64,000 nucleotides of DNA, taken from assembly GCA_963970005.1 (NCBI GenBank), contig CAXAMN010006446.1, forward strand, positions 674,864-738,863, written 5' to 3'. The notes under the pieces are model-generated. The model was not told the DNA's origin, did not search any database, and worked only from the letters and a program-made list of their open reading frames with translations. The position numbers and the translations under genes are program-made. Shown here in pieces: positions 20,247 to 32,040 of this stretch. This stretch comes from Durusdinium trenchii. Lineage: Eukaryota > Sar > Dinophyceae > Suessiales > Symbiodiniaceae. Positions within the stretch are counted from its first letter, which is position 1. Each line of letters starts with the position of its first letter.

Positions 20247-21387
20247 GTGGTGTGCTCAGTGTGCTCGCATCAAAATGTATTGTTTGGTGGACTTGTGGCA
20301 TTCCAGAACGACGGGTAGAGAGCATTAAAGAGCATTATTCCAGCTTCTATCTCAACATGATACTGACAGAAACATGTTGTGAATATTGTTTGCATCCTCG
20401 CTCTACTTGCTGGACTTTGCTGGGTCAGCATCGAAATATCGGTTGCTTTGCCCCTTTGCCCTGCCCAACCTTTGAGGAAGGGACAAACTACAATAGGTGT
20501 TTGCCAAACTGAGATGAGACTTGCGTGGCTGACTTTGCGTCATTGACGCTCTCTCAGGCACTTTGGTCGATTATACTAACTGATTTAATTGACTTTACCA
20601 AGCAAATATTGTTTTACAGAAGGCAACATAACTGTTTCATGGTTTTTGAAGGCTGCGGGTGTTCCTCATGCGTGGACCTAGCGGAACATCGCCCGCCTCA
20701 CTCGCTGGGGGATTTTCTTCACCCATGGAGGTCCCGTGCCAGATCGGTGGGTTGCATGTCGTTGCCATGGCGAATCCAGGATGAATCTCACAAAATGGCC
20801 AGAGCCCGCGAGATGGCGACTTCAGGTGCAAAAATCTGCAAGGTCTTCCCTAAGTCTAGCAATCTTTATGATCCCTTGCCCGAGGATTTGCAACAGGGTG
20901 GTTTTGCTGTTTCGGTCGACGGGATGCTGAAAGTTGCTACGCAGAGACGGGACCAATGGGACTCTGGCCAGTGCGGCTTCTCCATCTTTGATCTGTTTGT
21001 GCCTCCAGCATTCTCACACCTTCATCCTTTGGGTGCTTTGGAATAGTCCCTGGAATCCCTGCAAAAGGGTATGTATGAGTATGAGTATGAGTGCATGTAT
21101 TTTTATAAGGAGACACCCAACCAATGGATTTTGGCCGAGAGGTCTCCCTATATATTAATACACATATTCAATGTATTGCATGAACCTTTTCCAGGACTTC
21201 CACTATGTCCAAAAGAGACGGTGCCCGGCTGTGCCTCGTTTCATCCCCTTTTTCACACGAGATTCATGGAGGCGTTGAGTTGCACGAGGGCGTGTTGGCG
21301 CGCAGTTTTCTCCTGCGGGCGCGGGCGTCGTGTATATACGTCGCGCGGCGCGCGGCGCGTTCTCTCGCGCGGCCGGGTTTCGTCGAG
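20247..21387. other. No exon recognised
   Basis: Long frames (for example 20525-21046, plus) have no codon bias. A GGAGACACCC...GAGAGGTCTCC repeat copy lies at about 21108-21145, related to that at 14457. Confidence 0.4.
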
Positions 21388-21462
21388 GCAACTCTTTCTG
21401 CGGATCCGTGATTTGGAGAACGAGTCGCCCCTGGGCGAGGCTTTAGACGACGGTGCCAGGGA
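21388..21462 (+). CDS. Possible plus-strand exon, unassigned
   Basis: TCGTCGAG|G opens a short exon reading QLFLRIRDLENESPLGEALD then DGARE, ending at CAGGGAG|GTGAAC, with G/C-biased third positions. It could be the exon following the DUF3431 core or belong to another gene; its phase (2) does not match either donor I propose for the 20128 exon. Confidence 0.35.
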
Positions 21463-23232
21463 GGTGAACTGGCAGGTCCCCTGTTGAATCAAGGTCGTTG
21501 GATGTTCTCGTGATCTTTTTCAGATTTGATCACCGTGGTCACGAAAGAGACCCCAAAGTCTCACCACTTGGGCCACGTGGTGTTGGGGATGCCTTTTGTG
21601 TGCCAGGATGGAACTCTGGCCCGCAGGTCTTGGAATTCCAAGTTGCCCGGTTGGTCGTGATGTTTGTCTTGTTTTTGTTGGGGGGGTCCCTTGGCTTGAA
21701 GCCGAAGGGCACTCAGTCGCCCCAACGTCCCGGAAATTTACCAGGAACATGTGAGGTAGTTGACCACTCAGTCTCACGAACAGAGGGAGCCCTTGAACCA
21801 GAAAGAATGTCGTGCTTTCTCAAGTGGACATCCCACGTACTTTGGGGAGGAAGAGCGTTTGCTGTGCGTGTCACCTGGCCATCTTCGGGCTTCGGTGTCT
21901 CAGGTATTTGCCACCGGGGTCCATGTTCCTGAAGCTGGCCTCCGGCCGCGCGTGAGGAAAAGAAGAACGCAAGAGGACGCTGGCGACGCTAGGGTCGCAT
22001 CTACCACAATAGGTGATGATGGATGAGGATTAGAGAAGAACTATTTAACAATAAGAGTGGATCGATCCGAATTGACGTGGAATACGACGTTTACCATCGC
22101 CATCTCAATGAGTGCATCCATGGCTATCATGAAATGGAAGGTGTATTGATATAGATACTGTAGGTGTGGTCAAAATGAAAATGGAATGTACACTCTGACG
22201 TGTCCTGATGTGCAAGTGGATGGCATTGTCCCGAAAGGATGGCTAAGACGTCCGAAGACCATAGCTAGGTGTTGAGCTTCACTTCTACAATCAGTTCAGG
22301 GAGTATTTCAATTTCTATGGCAGTGGGTCAAAATCTGCAGGACCGGGGGAAAGAAATGCAAACTGGTAGGTTGGCCACAGACATGGTCCTCGATCCTATT
22401 CATGTTAAGTTGGTAAAAGCCAGGGACCACTGTCGCATCAGTCCACGAAATCCATGTGGTACTGGGTTGTGCCCCGGTCTCTCAGTCTGGTAGGCCAACA
22501 CCTTCAGAGCCGACGGAAAGGGTGTATCATGGTAGGATCAGGAAACAAGGGGTTTTCACCGGTGGCCACCGGTGGCCACCATGGGGGTTTCCGGTAGAAA
22601 TGTGCTTTCCAATTCTTGGAGTGTAGCTCCAAAAAACCGGGTTGACCATCGACAATAGATAAATACCCCGAGGTCCACCTTACCTTTGCTCAATCGGTTT
22701 CCGAAGTTGGACCCTTAATCCTGGCTGACCGCCGGACCGATGAACAGATACAGATTCCTCTGTCTTCAGGATGTCAACCCACCAGGACTTGGGGGTGGAC
22801 AGACTCATTGCCACTTCACGACTCCCCCCACATACTCCTCCACGCGGACACCCCACGTCGGCGGACACGGACATCGTCGGTCTTCCGATGTCGGACATGC
22901 GGTTTCCTCGCAGGGGACACAGAGACACAGGCGCGGGAACGGAACGAGCGGACGAACGCATGGAGGGTCGTCATTTTCGTGGATGGAACAGCCGGTGGAC
23001 GCTCATGACCGCTCCAAAGCATATATAAGAAAGAGGGAGGCTTTCAATGGGTTGTCCAATAGAACTGAACATGGTAAGAACGATTGATGCATGGTGGAAC
23101 GTAGAATAGTTGAAGATGGTTAGAACAGACGTTCTCCCCAACGGGTCAACCCAACTTGCTGTCTCCAGCTCACGGGTTCAGCCCTGAAACATGTCCATGT
23201 TCGTCCATGTTCCCTCTATCCATGTTCCCTCT
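21463..23232. other. No gene recognised; repeat-containing
   Basis: A perfect CCGGTGGCCACCGGTGGCCACC tandem palindrome lies at 22559-22580. A GC-rich block at 22830-23010 is open on both strands without a convincing frame. TCCATGTTCCCTCTA is duplicated at about 23204-23233. Confidence 0.4.
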
Positions 23233-23305
23233 AGTGGTTTCACAGCTTCGATAGCACAGACCCCAAGGTGTCCAGATTCAGATGGGGGTCCACTACTAAA
23301 CCACC
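23233..23305. repeat. 73-bp copy of the GGTGGTTT inverted-repeat family
   Basis: AGTGGTTTCACAGC at the left; GGGGGTCCACTACTAAACCA then CC at the right. The right arm is the reverse complement of the left arms seen at 364 and 19422, so this copy is inverted relative to them. Confidence 0.6.
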
Positions 23306-23582
23306 GAACATGGGGGATGGTGCCTGCTCTGAAAGCACTATATGTTGATAGGATCTGTGCTATTGAGTGAACGGTCTGGGAACACCACAGTGAACGGTCT
23401 GGTCGTTCAGATGTTTGTGGATCAGCGAACGACCCCTTCGAAGCAAACTGGTGTTTCCTTCGTGGGTCCCGGCTTACGGGTTCACCACATGTGAAGCCCC
23501 CATAAAAAGGTGTCCAAGCGAAACCATCCCCCAAGGACATCCACCTGGAACAACCCTGCCATGGCCGCCCACGGCCTCCGAG

Positions 23583-23731
23583 GCCTCGGTGACAACGCTG
23601 CGGCTCCGTGCGGAGCTGTGCTGTACGCAGTGTGGCGTGCCCTACCAGACCTCCAGGTCTCCGGGTGGCGTACCCGCGTCGCACCGGGGTCGCGGGTGGC
23701 GGGTCGTCGCGTGCGCGTCATTGGGGAGCCG
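23583..23731 (+). CDS. Possible plus-strand exon, unassigned
   Basis: CTCCGAG|GCC opens a frame with strongly G/C third positions: ASVTTLRLRAELCCTQCGVP then YQTSRSPGGVPASHRGRGWR. A GTAAAA donor follows at 23732. ELCCTQCG could bind a metal or form disulphides, but no family is recognised. The other two plus frames and the minus frames are open yet less biased. Confidence 0.35.
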
Positions 23732-25379
23732 GTAAAATGTAGACTCTTGATCCATAAACTCCGTTTGAAGTGGACATGATCTTTTCATACGAGGGGTGTT
23801 AATCAAGATCGACTTTACATAAGTGGGTTTTTGCATGAATCCAGTCAACAAAATTTGGAACGTTTGTCTTGATCAATAGTGGTGATGTGCCTCGTTTGCC
23901 TTTTGGTTTGGTCACAATGGTCTTGGAGTTGGATTGGCACAGATTCGGCTTCGGGTTCAGCGCATGCATCAGGGATCAATGCACTGTACCCCTCACAGGC
24001 TTTGCTTCGACTCCGATGACTGAATCCACTGAATCCTCTCCGTCGTTCTTCGGAGAAATCACCACTCGTTCGCCGGAACACCCAGTTATTACACTTCCGG
24101 AAATGACATAATCATTGCAAGACCACCTGTTTGTAGAGGAAAGGGATCATTCAAGGGGCCATGCCATCCACTTTGACGATGCTACCAAGGGAGTGTAGGA
24201 AAGGGACGAATTTCCAACACGGACCTGTGTCGGTGGCCCTATCGTCAATCCCAATGGATTCAGACCCGTTGAATCCATTTTAAGCGGCCCCCTTCTTCCG
24301 CAAGGGCAGGGTGAAGGTAATGAGAGCAGGCTCCGAAGAAAAGCAGGGCATGAAGGTGTTTTTCCCCAGGTTTTTCCCCCAAACAGTGTGGTAACACTAG
24401 GGGTTCAAGTTGGTAGGTTCTTACGGCCGGTTTGTTTGATCGGAGGTTCTCATCGGCGTTTAGGATGGAGGTTGTTATTGTTTTACAGGCCAACGAGTGT
24501 TTGTAGCTCACCTGCTAAACTGGTAACTAATACACTCTGAGCAGTCTTTTTGTCGGGGGTTAACAAAAGCTTGCTTCCCGATTTTCTGGGTGAAGGGCTC
24601 ATCCTTTGCGTGTCAAGGGCTCACCCTTTGCAATTGGACCAACATCACATTTCCCCCCGGATTGACCGGTCTAAAAGAGCAGGGTTAGCGTTACAGTACC
24701 TGGTTGGTTGCCTGACTGAAGGTTAAGGTTAGCGAATCCTTCCTGCAAGCGGGTCCATGTGGTCCATGGCTACTCTAGAACATCGGGTCCAACCACACGA
24801 TCCAAGAGAAGTTAAGTGACCATAAATAGGACCCATAATGTGGGGTACGGATAGCCTCCAGCGCCTTTGTTGAGTTCTTCAACCTTTGTTGGATGTTTTT
24901 TTAACACTAACTACAAAGAGATCAGATTGTTAGGGCGGGGTGCACTGGATTCGTCAGTTCTGAAGCCTCACTTCTTCTGCCGCAGCTGTACATGAAAACA
25001 TGGAGTCCAAGGAGAGAAGAGCCAGAAGAGTCCGCCATGTCCAGAAGTCCTTGACATGAATTCAACACTCGACATGCTGCATTCAACATGCCCCTTGCAA
25101 TCTAAGCCCTCTTACAACGGCAGACTTATCTATCCACTAAAGAATGGCCACACAGTTGGAATCAACAGTTCAGTTTCTCCTTATACTCCCAGCAGCCAGG
25201 CAGAGCCATTGACCAGTATCACCAGCATCGAGGAAGTACTTTTCGCAGACAACCCGTAGGACGATCTTTCATGTCCGTGGATTGAGCTCCATGGGGGATG
25301 CCATTGTGGCGTGCTTCAGCAGAGTTGGTGGGTCAGAGTCAGAGGAGTTGCATTATGAAAACAGCCCTATGGATCCAGA
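23732..25379. other. No gene recognised
   Basis: Unique-looking DNA without exon-like islands; GGTTAAGG/GGTTAGCG words around 24680-24735. Confidence 0.4.
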
Positions 25380-25380
25380 T

Positions 25381-25449
25381 ACCTTCTCAGAAGGTGATGG
25401 GAGACTATTTATGTAGGCTTGGAGGGACCAAGTACCTTCTGAGAAGGTA
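25381..25449. repeat. Pair of odd-length palindromes ACCTTCT-N-AGAAGGT
   Basis: ACCTTCTCAGAAGGT at 25381-25395 and TACCTTCTGAGAAGGTA at 25433-25449 are each perfect palindromes around one central base, 52 bp apart start to start. The two are also inverted copies of each other. Confidence 0.6.
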
Positions 25450-25483
25450 TATCGATCCCTAGGGCAGGAATCCTGATATTTTT

Positions 25484-25539
25484 AGTAAGTACATTCAGTG
25501 TGTGGCTGCATAGCCACCAGCCCGCCGAACGTACTTACT
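25484..25539. repeat. 56-bp hairpin with nested stem
   Basis: AGTAAGTACATTC at 25484-25496 pairs with GAACGTACTTACT at 25527-25539 (12 of 13). Inside, GTGGCT-GCAT-AGCCAC forms a second stem. Confidence 0.6.
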
Positions 25540-28061
25540 GTCACCATCATTTGGCTCCTATTTTCCATTGGTAGTCAACTGTTTGTAGGCTTTTTCTCTA
25601 AATGATATGTCACACGATGTTCGAGTATCCGAGCCAAACGACTTTCGGAGAGAACTGGGCAGTGGAGAATGGGCTGCCTATCAGATCAATGTGAAAGTAG
25701 TGCCCCCCCCGGTTCTTCCAGTTCGCTGGTCCAATGCGTGGTTGTTGATGTAGGGATATGGGCTTAATTAACATCAAGCCGCACAATTTGGGGTAGGTCA
25801 AAGAGGCGAGGCCTTCTTTTGGCTCATGGCAGACCAAAGGGATTTGCCACATCGTTTGTCATTATTACATTACATTCCCTGGTACGTCAGCGAGACATTT
25901 GGCATTGCTTGCGCGTATTTCATCGATCCAAAATGAAATTGATGACTTTGGAAATGTTTGCAGAACACGTTGGGAATGTATTGCGGCACATAGAGAAGAA
26001 GCAAGCTGCCAGACTATTGTCCACCCCAAACTTGATTGCAGCAACTCAACTCCAGGGTTAGCTCACCTGACAGGTATGAACGGTCTTTCATTTGTGGTGC
26101 GTGCTCCTCTCGATCAGCATTTCGACAATGAAAGTAGATCATATATGATAATGGATGTATTTTGTGACCAACCGGTCACGCAAGCGGAACAGTTAGATTT
26201 ATTAAAGCTTGGGCCCATCGCCGATTTGGACTCCATGGCTCTTAGAGGCTGTGCTGTAGCTGCCGCTCCACTCTGGTCGCCACGGTTAGAGGTGGTGTCC
26301 ACGAGGCTTGGCATTGGCACCATTGTGATCACATCATCACTAGCATCACCACGATCATCATCGTCGTCATCAACATCATCATCGATATATAACCCTCATC
26401 CTCCTCGATACCTGCCGTCACCTCCTGCTATGCTTTCGGGCCACCCTGTGAAAAAGGTGTAGTGTCGTCGCACAATGAAAGGTATGAAAAAGGTGTGAAG
26501 AATTCGACCTTAAATTGTAAATGCAAAACCTACCACCCAGAAAAATCTAACCAATTACACTTCACCCTTTTTGAAAAATGTATTTTTGGCGAAAAATGCT
26601 CTGGCTGCAAACCAGAGCTCTTTTTGAGAGTACAACGTGCGAATCTGCAGTAGGGTTTCATACTTGGCAATGTTGGCTCGCAGGCAACTGGTTCGCAGGC
26701 TGCTGGAGAATGCTGCTGTTGACTGTGGCAAGAAGGGTGTAGGGCATTCCTTCGCTGCCAGTCTTGTAGAGGCAGTGGTTTTTCTTGACTTGGCACTCTC
26801 CAGAAGCGACAGGAAACCGACGGTCACTTTGACATGGATGTGTTCCACCTCTTCATTAAGAAATATCCCGTTTCCACGGACAAGATTGACCGGCCAACTA
26901 AAGGCATTCGCGCGGTTGCTGCAGGATGGTTACCAATCCATGTTAGCGAGACGAAATGTTGGCACACGACGCCGACAAACGCTGCAATAAGCGATGGCAT
27001 TTGACGCAGTGGAAATGAAGAATGCCGATGTCTGCGCATGGCTTCAATTGCGCGCTTGTGCAGATAGCTCATCATCACCGCCACTGACTTTCATTGTGCA
27101 CTGCTGCGTTGTATAGATGTGTATCGGCCCTCTAGGCCCTAGGCCAGTTATACGGCAGTCCAGCAGGGCTACTTCCTACACGACCTCATGTCAGGTGCCA
27201 TCTTTCACAAGTCCGGGGCGGGGCCACCAGCAGAAAAAGCACCAGTTCTGACAACGGCTGTTCGCTGGTGGCTGTGGTGCCCGATGCCTGCTTTGAGCTT
27301 GCACTTTTCGCAAAGACATCGGGCTAATCAATATGTCGGACGATCACATCAGCAGCAGCAATAAAAGCGCAAACTTGCAGTCCTGCCCCAAGCAAACTCG
27401 CAGCAGGGCAACCCTAACCTCAACCCTGAAAGCAGTGCTGCGCCGATAAATCGGGCAGAGTCGCCGTAGCAGCGCTGCGATTCTCCACGTTGCAAACCGT
27501 GAAACGTGAACTGCATTCGAAAAATTGCAAAACACCGTGGTCAAAAATGCGACCCAACAATGTAAAATACTGAGCAAAAAAGGCAAAAACGTATACTGTA
27601 ACATGTGTGAAAAATGCGAAAGACTCTTCAAAACGTGGAAAACTTACAAATTCGAAACCACATTTTAAGACAATCGAAAAATGCGACTTTGAAATCACAT
27701 CTTAGAAAAATGCGACAAGAATTGCAAGCACCAAAACACTTTTCGTTCCTGCTTCCAAGTGAATTGCCTTGTTTCTCAGCATGTTCTTCGTGGGTTTCCG
27801 GACGAGTTGCCATGTGTCTCAGAGTCCGTGGCCATTGCTGCCAATCCTGCCTTTAACAATGACAACTTGAGGTTTGTATCGTTTCCAGGCTTTGGGATCT
27901 TAAGGCATGGCTGACATCGGTTCGAGTCAACTACTGACCTTGCAGCAGCCCACATTGGGCAAACATGTTTTTTTGATGACATTCCAACCGAAACGCGTAC
28001 CACACCACCACCATCAACGGAGACCCGGAATAGCATAGCCCCTGAAGAAACAGAGATTCAA
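25540..28061. other. No gene recognised; AAAAATGCGA-rich region
   Basis: A CAT/CGT-rich low-complexity stretch at 26328-26386. Between 27500 and 27720 the word AAAAATGCGA occurs four times with AT-rich spacers. Frames at 25899-26462 and 26637-26990 show no motif. Confidence 0.4.
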
Positions 28062-28638
28062 ATGCCAGAGAACCAAAGGAATCCGCACCCACCATCCAAT
28101 GTTTCCGAGGAACAACCTGATCAGGAACCAATAATCGAAGACCAAAACTCGAATCCACCTGAGGCTGCACCAGGTAGCCAGGCAGAGCCAGATGCCGCTG
28201 AAATCCCGATCCCCAGCGAAGCCGATGATGAACTTCTGTGTGATCATTTGTTGTGTGTAGATGATGAACCACATGAAGCACACAATTCTCAGCAAACAGT
28301 CGAAAATTATGGGAAACAGGACGAAACCAGTGAATACTTTCTTTGTTCTTTTAGCCACCAATGCAAAGAAAGATCGCACCGACGAGAATATCATCAGCTC
28401 ACAGCTGAAGAGCAGGGCCTGTTCAAGGCGGCCAAAGAAAAAGAAGTGGCCAACTGGCTCAGCACTGGTACCGCAAGCCGAGTGCTTCGGCACCAACTCA
28501 GCCCAGATCAGATACGGTGGATCTGTGCGTGGAAGCCTCTGGACAGTGGGATGACAGCCCTCACCAATCCAGAGACCCACTGCATCCACACATAAGGCAA
28601 AGGCCAGGCTTGTTGTCTCAGGGTTCCAAGACCCTGAA
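28062..28638 (+). pseudogene. Dead copia pol, part 1 (entry into reverse transcriptase)
   Basis: The frame at 28062-28595 ends in a region resembling the segment before copia RT: LTAEEQGLFKAAKEKEVANW, then RHQLSPDQIRWICAWKPLD. A stop and frame change follow, and the next frame reads KAKARLVVSGFQDPE (28594-28638), a canonical copia RT block. Upstream is a Glu/Pro/Asn-rich segment. The copy is disrupted by at least one frameshift, lacks visible gag or integrase, and stops abruptly at 28638 where a minus-strand fragment begins. Confidence 0.6.
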
Positions 28639-29168
28639 GGAATGCCTCACAAGCCAGCCTCAGGTACCTCACCACCTTCTCAGCCTTGGGAGACGCCACA
28701 CCTTGTTTTCCATCCACCCAGGCGCCCTGGAGCTCCGCTTGCAACTGCTGTTCACCTCCCTTTTTTGGGTGACGTGGGAGTCCCAATTTAGCATATGTTT
28801 CTCGCACGGCTAAACGGCTAAACTCCAAGAAGATGGGGTCCCTTCAATCATCCTGCCAAAGTCTTGTCACCTTTTCGCAGCTCATCAAAGTTATCAAGGT
28901 ATACTCGAAACAACCTTGCTGCTCGACTGTGAGGTCGGTCTCGTCGGATTTCTTGATGGCTTGATCCCAGGGCGCGCGAAAGCCACACAACGCTTGGTGA
29001 ACCACTACATAGCACACGTGCTGGGCTATAGCAACCAAGTTGAGGAAGCCCATTGGGAGCACCCTTGCATGGAGGTGCCATCCCTTACCTGTGTACCCTG
29101 CTGGCAACCCATCCTCTGGGACTTCCTTGGCGATTTCGCCACGTAGGGCCACCTGACGAGTCAGGCAT
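28639..29168 (-). pseudogene. Minus-strand reverse transcriptase fragment inserted in the copia copy
   Basis: On the minus strand, reading from 29152 downwards, the protein shows GYTGKGWHLHARVLPMGFLN, then AQHVCYVVV, RVYLDNFDELRK (in a second frame), LGLPRHPKK, QLQAELQGAWVDG and KVVRYLRLACEAF. These blocks, with a YLDN box in place of YxDD, resemble a second RT-containing element common in dinoflagellates. At least one frameshift breaks it. The hexamer CCTGAA occurs at 28633-28638 and 29169-29174, a possible target-site duplication around the insert. Confidence 0.55.
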
Positions 29169-29174
29169 CCTGAA

Positions 29175-30074
29175 TAAATAAAAGAAGCACCTGACGTCCT
29201 CCGACGATGTCAACACTTGGCTGTCTTCAAGGACGATGGCTGACAGTCCTATCACCGTAGGTAAGGTAGAGGTATCTCCGACCAGATTTCCTGCAAGTGC
29301 TGTTGGTGGGGACTAGGTTCATAATGAGGCGACATACATCAAATTCTTCCCCAGCCCGACATGAATTGGAACTTGATTGGTTCATGTTTGCAGGGTCCAG
29401 TCTTGGTCTTGTGGCTTTATGGCTTTATGCGAGGGGCCTGGCGTTCATGGGGTTGGTTGGGCAGAGCATACCGGATCATGTGGCTATACGCATACCGGAT
29501 CATACCGGTCCATGGGCTGGATTCTCAAGAGTTTCGACATTCGAGCAGCCTTTCTACAAGGCAGCACCCAGGAAGGACGTGTGTTGGCCATCGAACCCGT
29601 TGAGGAACTTCGACAGGCAATGCAACTAAAACCCGGGGAGGTATGCAGACTGGAGAAATCAGCCTATCGGGCTCATAGATGCTCCCTATCCAAGGCGCAA
29701 GGAACTTGACCGAACCTTAAAGACCTCCATTTCATTCATGCTCCGTTCGACCCATGTGCATAAGTTCATGTAGACGATGGACTGTGTGGGGAGATGAGTT
29801 CTTTGAACAACAAGTTGCCAAGCTAGAAGCAAAGTTCTCTTTTGGAAGCAAGAAAGTACGCCAATTCACCTTCACTGGAGTCGACATCACTCAAAACCCT
29901 GATGAGCATAACTATGTCACAAAGCAAGTATGTGAGCAAGGATCGATTGCCTCAACGCTTTTAGGCGGTTCCAACTCTGACACGTCGATAGAATGCTGCA
30001 TAGAAAAGGTCAAGCCTTTTTGTTCAAAAACTTGGCAAATCCACGTCAAAACCGCCTTGACATATAGTTTTTGA
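29175..30074 (+). pseudogene. Dead copia pol, part 2 (RT palm and thumb)
   Basis: After the insert, plus-strand copia blocks resume: HLTSSDDVNTW (about 29189), GWILKSFDIRAAFLQGSTQE and GEVCRLEKSAY (29512-29670), the catalytic HVDDGL (29767-29784) in another frame, and FFEQQVAKLEAKFSFGSKKV with FTFTGVDI (about 29790-29890). These are the expected successive RT motifs of a Ty1/copia element, spread over several frames with stops. RNase H is not seen. The stretch 29240-29510 between the first two blocks is too degraded to read. Confidence 0.6.
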
Positions 30075-30590
30075 CTGAGTTGCCTGAGGCCATTGGCCGA
30101 TGGAAGCTTGTACCACACAGAGGAGACAACAAGGCATGCACATGGGACAACGCGGTGGGCGAAAGACCCAGGATTTGGCGGTTTCGACTGATATGTACAA
30201 TCTTTGGGAGATCTTACCCCTTGGTATTGGGCTTCCTTCCCCAGTACCGAGGCGAAAGACCAGGAACCAGGATATCACTCTCGTTTTTAGCGCCTCAGCG
30301 TACGTCTCCCAGCATGATCGAAGATCCCAATCGCCTCTTCAATGTGGCTCCGGTTTTGGTCTATGTTCCTTCTTCCCTGGGAGTCAAACTGAGAGGTCTC
30401 CCAAATGAACACACAACCAGGTGATGAAGGGGTTAGAGGAGCACATGTGCGTGACATTTTGGAATGAGGCTTTTCGGGGTCCTGGTGGTTGTGGGAATTT
30501 AACTTGGCTCTTTCCTGGTAAACCTTGGGGCATTTCAGTTCCCAAAAAAGAAACATAAAGAATTTAGGTTGTGATATGTTGTGAATATAG
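30075..30590. other. No gene recognised; partial GGTCTCC repeat
   Basis: CCCTGGGAGTCAAACTGAGA then GGTCTCCC at 30375-30402 resembles the repeat at 14457, and is followed by AATGAACACACAACC. Confidence 0.4.
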
Positions 30591-30790
30591 GTTGTGTTGT
30601 TATGCTTGTTCTGCTCGTTGTTGTCGTCATTGGTGGTGGTTGTGTTCGTCGTGATTGTGGTGCTGGTCGTCGTCCGGTCGTTGTGGTGGTCGTTTTTCTT
30701 TTGGTCGTCGTTGTCGTGGTCGTTGTGGGTGGTTGTGGTGTTCGTGTTTGCTGTGGTTGTTGTACTTTGGGTGTGGCTGTGGTGGTTACC
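30591..30790 (+). repeat. GT/GTC-rich low-complexity tract
   Basis: Almost pure G and T with regular TGGT, GTCGTT and GGTCGT words. The valine-rich frames across it are an effect of composition, not of a membrane protein. Confidence 0.8.
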
Positions 30791-31253
30791 AACATTGTTA
30801 GATATTCGGCTACGCTACAAAAAAGAACCCAACTGTTCACAGACCCAACTGGATTTGGATTTGCTTTACGTGGATTGACCCAGATAGCACGTGGCGCCAA
30901 ACAGAGAGTGGACAGATGGATGATTGTTAAAAATGACGATGTTGAAGGTTCGCTCCAGCTATTGAGGCCAGTCTATGTAAGTGACAAAGCAGATCCTTAT
31001 AGTCTTCAGCCCTGGTATTGTTTGCCATGACACAAAGCATGGGCTACTGTACTATCTACTCAGGTCAAATCATGTCAAATCATGGTGCAAGGCTTGTGCT
31101 CTACTGGTGCATCCTTTGGGTGGTCGTGTGCTGGCCTCAGCTGGTGAAAGAGAACGGCGGGCGACTTGCATGTCCGTTCGACCCAGCATTGTGGCTCATG
31201 CAAAAAAAAGTGTACCGCAAATGTTGTTTAACCCAAGTCCCAGGTGTTGCTGA

Positions 31254-31333
31254 CCAAGAGAGGTTGAGCAGACCTATAGCCCATCCCATATGTACCAGTA
31301 CAGGGTACTATATGGTCTCTCAACCTCTCTTGG
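31254..31333. repeat. 80-bp long hairpin, 15-bp perfect arms
   Basis: CCAAGAGAGGTTGAG at 31254-31268 pairs exactly with CTCAACCTCTCTTGG at 31319-31333. The inner part is also nearly complementary (AGACCTATA / TATATGGTCT, GTACC / GGTAC). There is no ORF. It may be a MITE or a fold-back transcript element. Confidence 0.65.
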
Positions 31334-31932
31334 GATGCTCTTCTTTCACAGTAACAACCTTGAAAGGGTCTATCCAGCCGGGAATATGTTTATTTCACTC
31401 CCTTGAACGTAGTCCTCGTCCTCGCTCGTGACATGTCAAAAAGACCGTCGTCCGCATGGGCGGCGTGGATCTCTTTCTGCAACTGGCAACCAAGCTTGTC
31501 TGCAGATGGCAGAAATGCAGAATCACCTGGTTCAATGTGGCCTTAAGTTACACTAGCTTCATGGAAGCTAACTCTTGGCATGCCAAGCAAAGCAGGTCAG
31601 TCCGGGTGCAACGCTACTCGTTTTAATAACAGAATCACCGATCCAACATACCCCCGCAGGTTTAACATCCACCCTGTTTTGTTCCACCCACCACGCAACC
31701 TCTTGCTGGGTTGATCATCCCACACCGGCGGCAAGTGGCTGGTAGAGCCACATTTAGGCTTTGGGGGCCCGAATTATTTTCTCTGGACTTCTACCACCAT
31801 CCAATTCAATGGGTGTCCTGGCTGGACGACTTCCCTCTTCTATAAACAGGATCTCCAGCCACACCTAGACAGGACGGTCGCCGCGTCGCAAATCGCTCAC
31901 CCTGCTGACCGTGCTGACCTGAGGCGCTACCT
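31334..31932. other. No gene recognised
   Basis: No exon-like island or repeat that I can support. Confidence 0.35.
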
Positions 31933-31935
31933 TGC

Positions 31936-32040
31936 ATGGCCTTTGTGGCACCGCCGCCGGGCGCGGGCGCCGAAGAACGGACGTGGGCGAGCGACGAAGA
32001 ACCATGGATACGGGGAAGAACCAGTGCATTGGGTCACCGA
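31936..32040 (+). CDS. Possible first exon, unassigned
   Basis: ATG at 31936 opens MAFVAPPPGAGAEERTWASD then EEPWIRGRTSALGHRRG with G/C third positions, acidic and proline-rich. The minus strand is also open over the same bases (VLRRSPTSVLRRPRPAAV) with a GT donor at CAAG|GTAGCG, so strand is not settled. Confidence 0.25.

Noticed and set aside
30581..31030. Valine-rich 149-codon ORF as a membrane protein
   Set aside because: The hydrophobic run is the translation of a GT-rich low-complexity tract.
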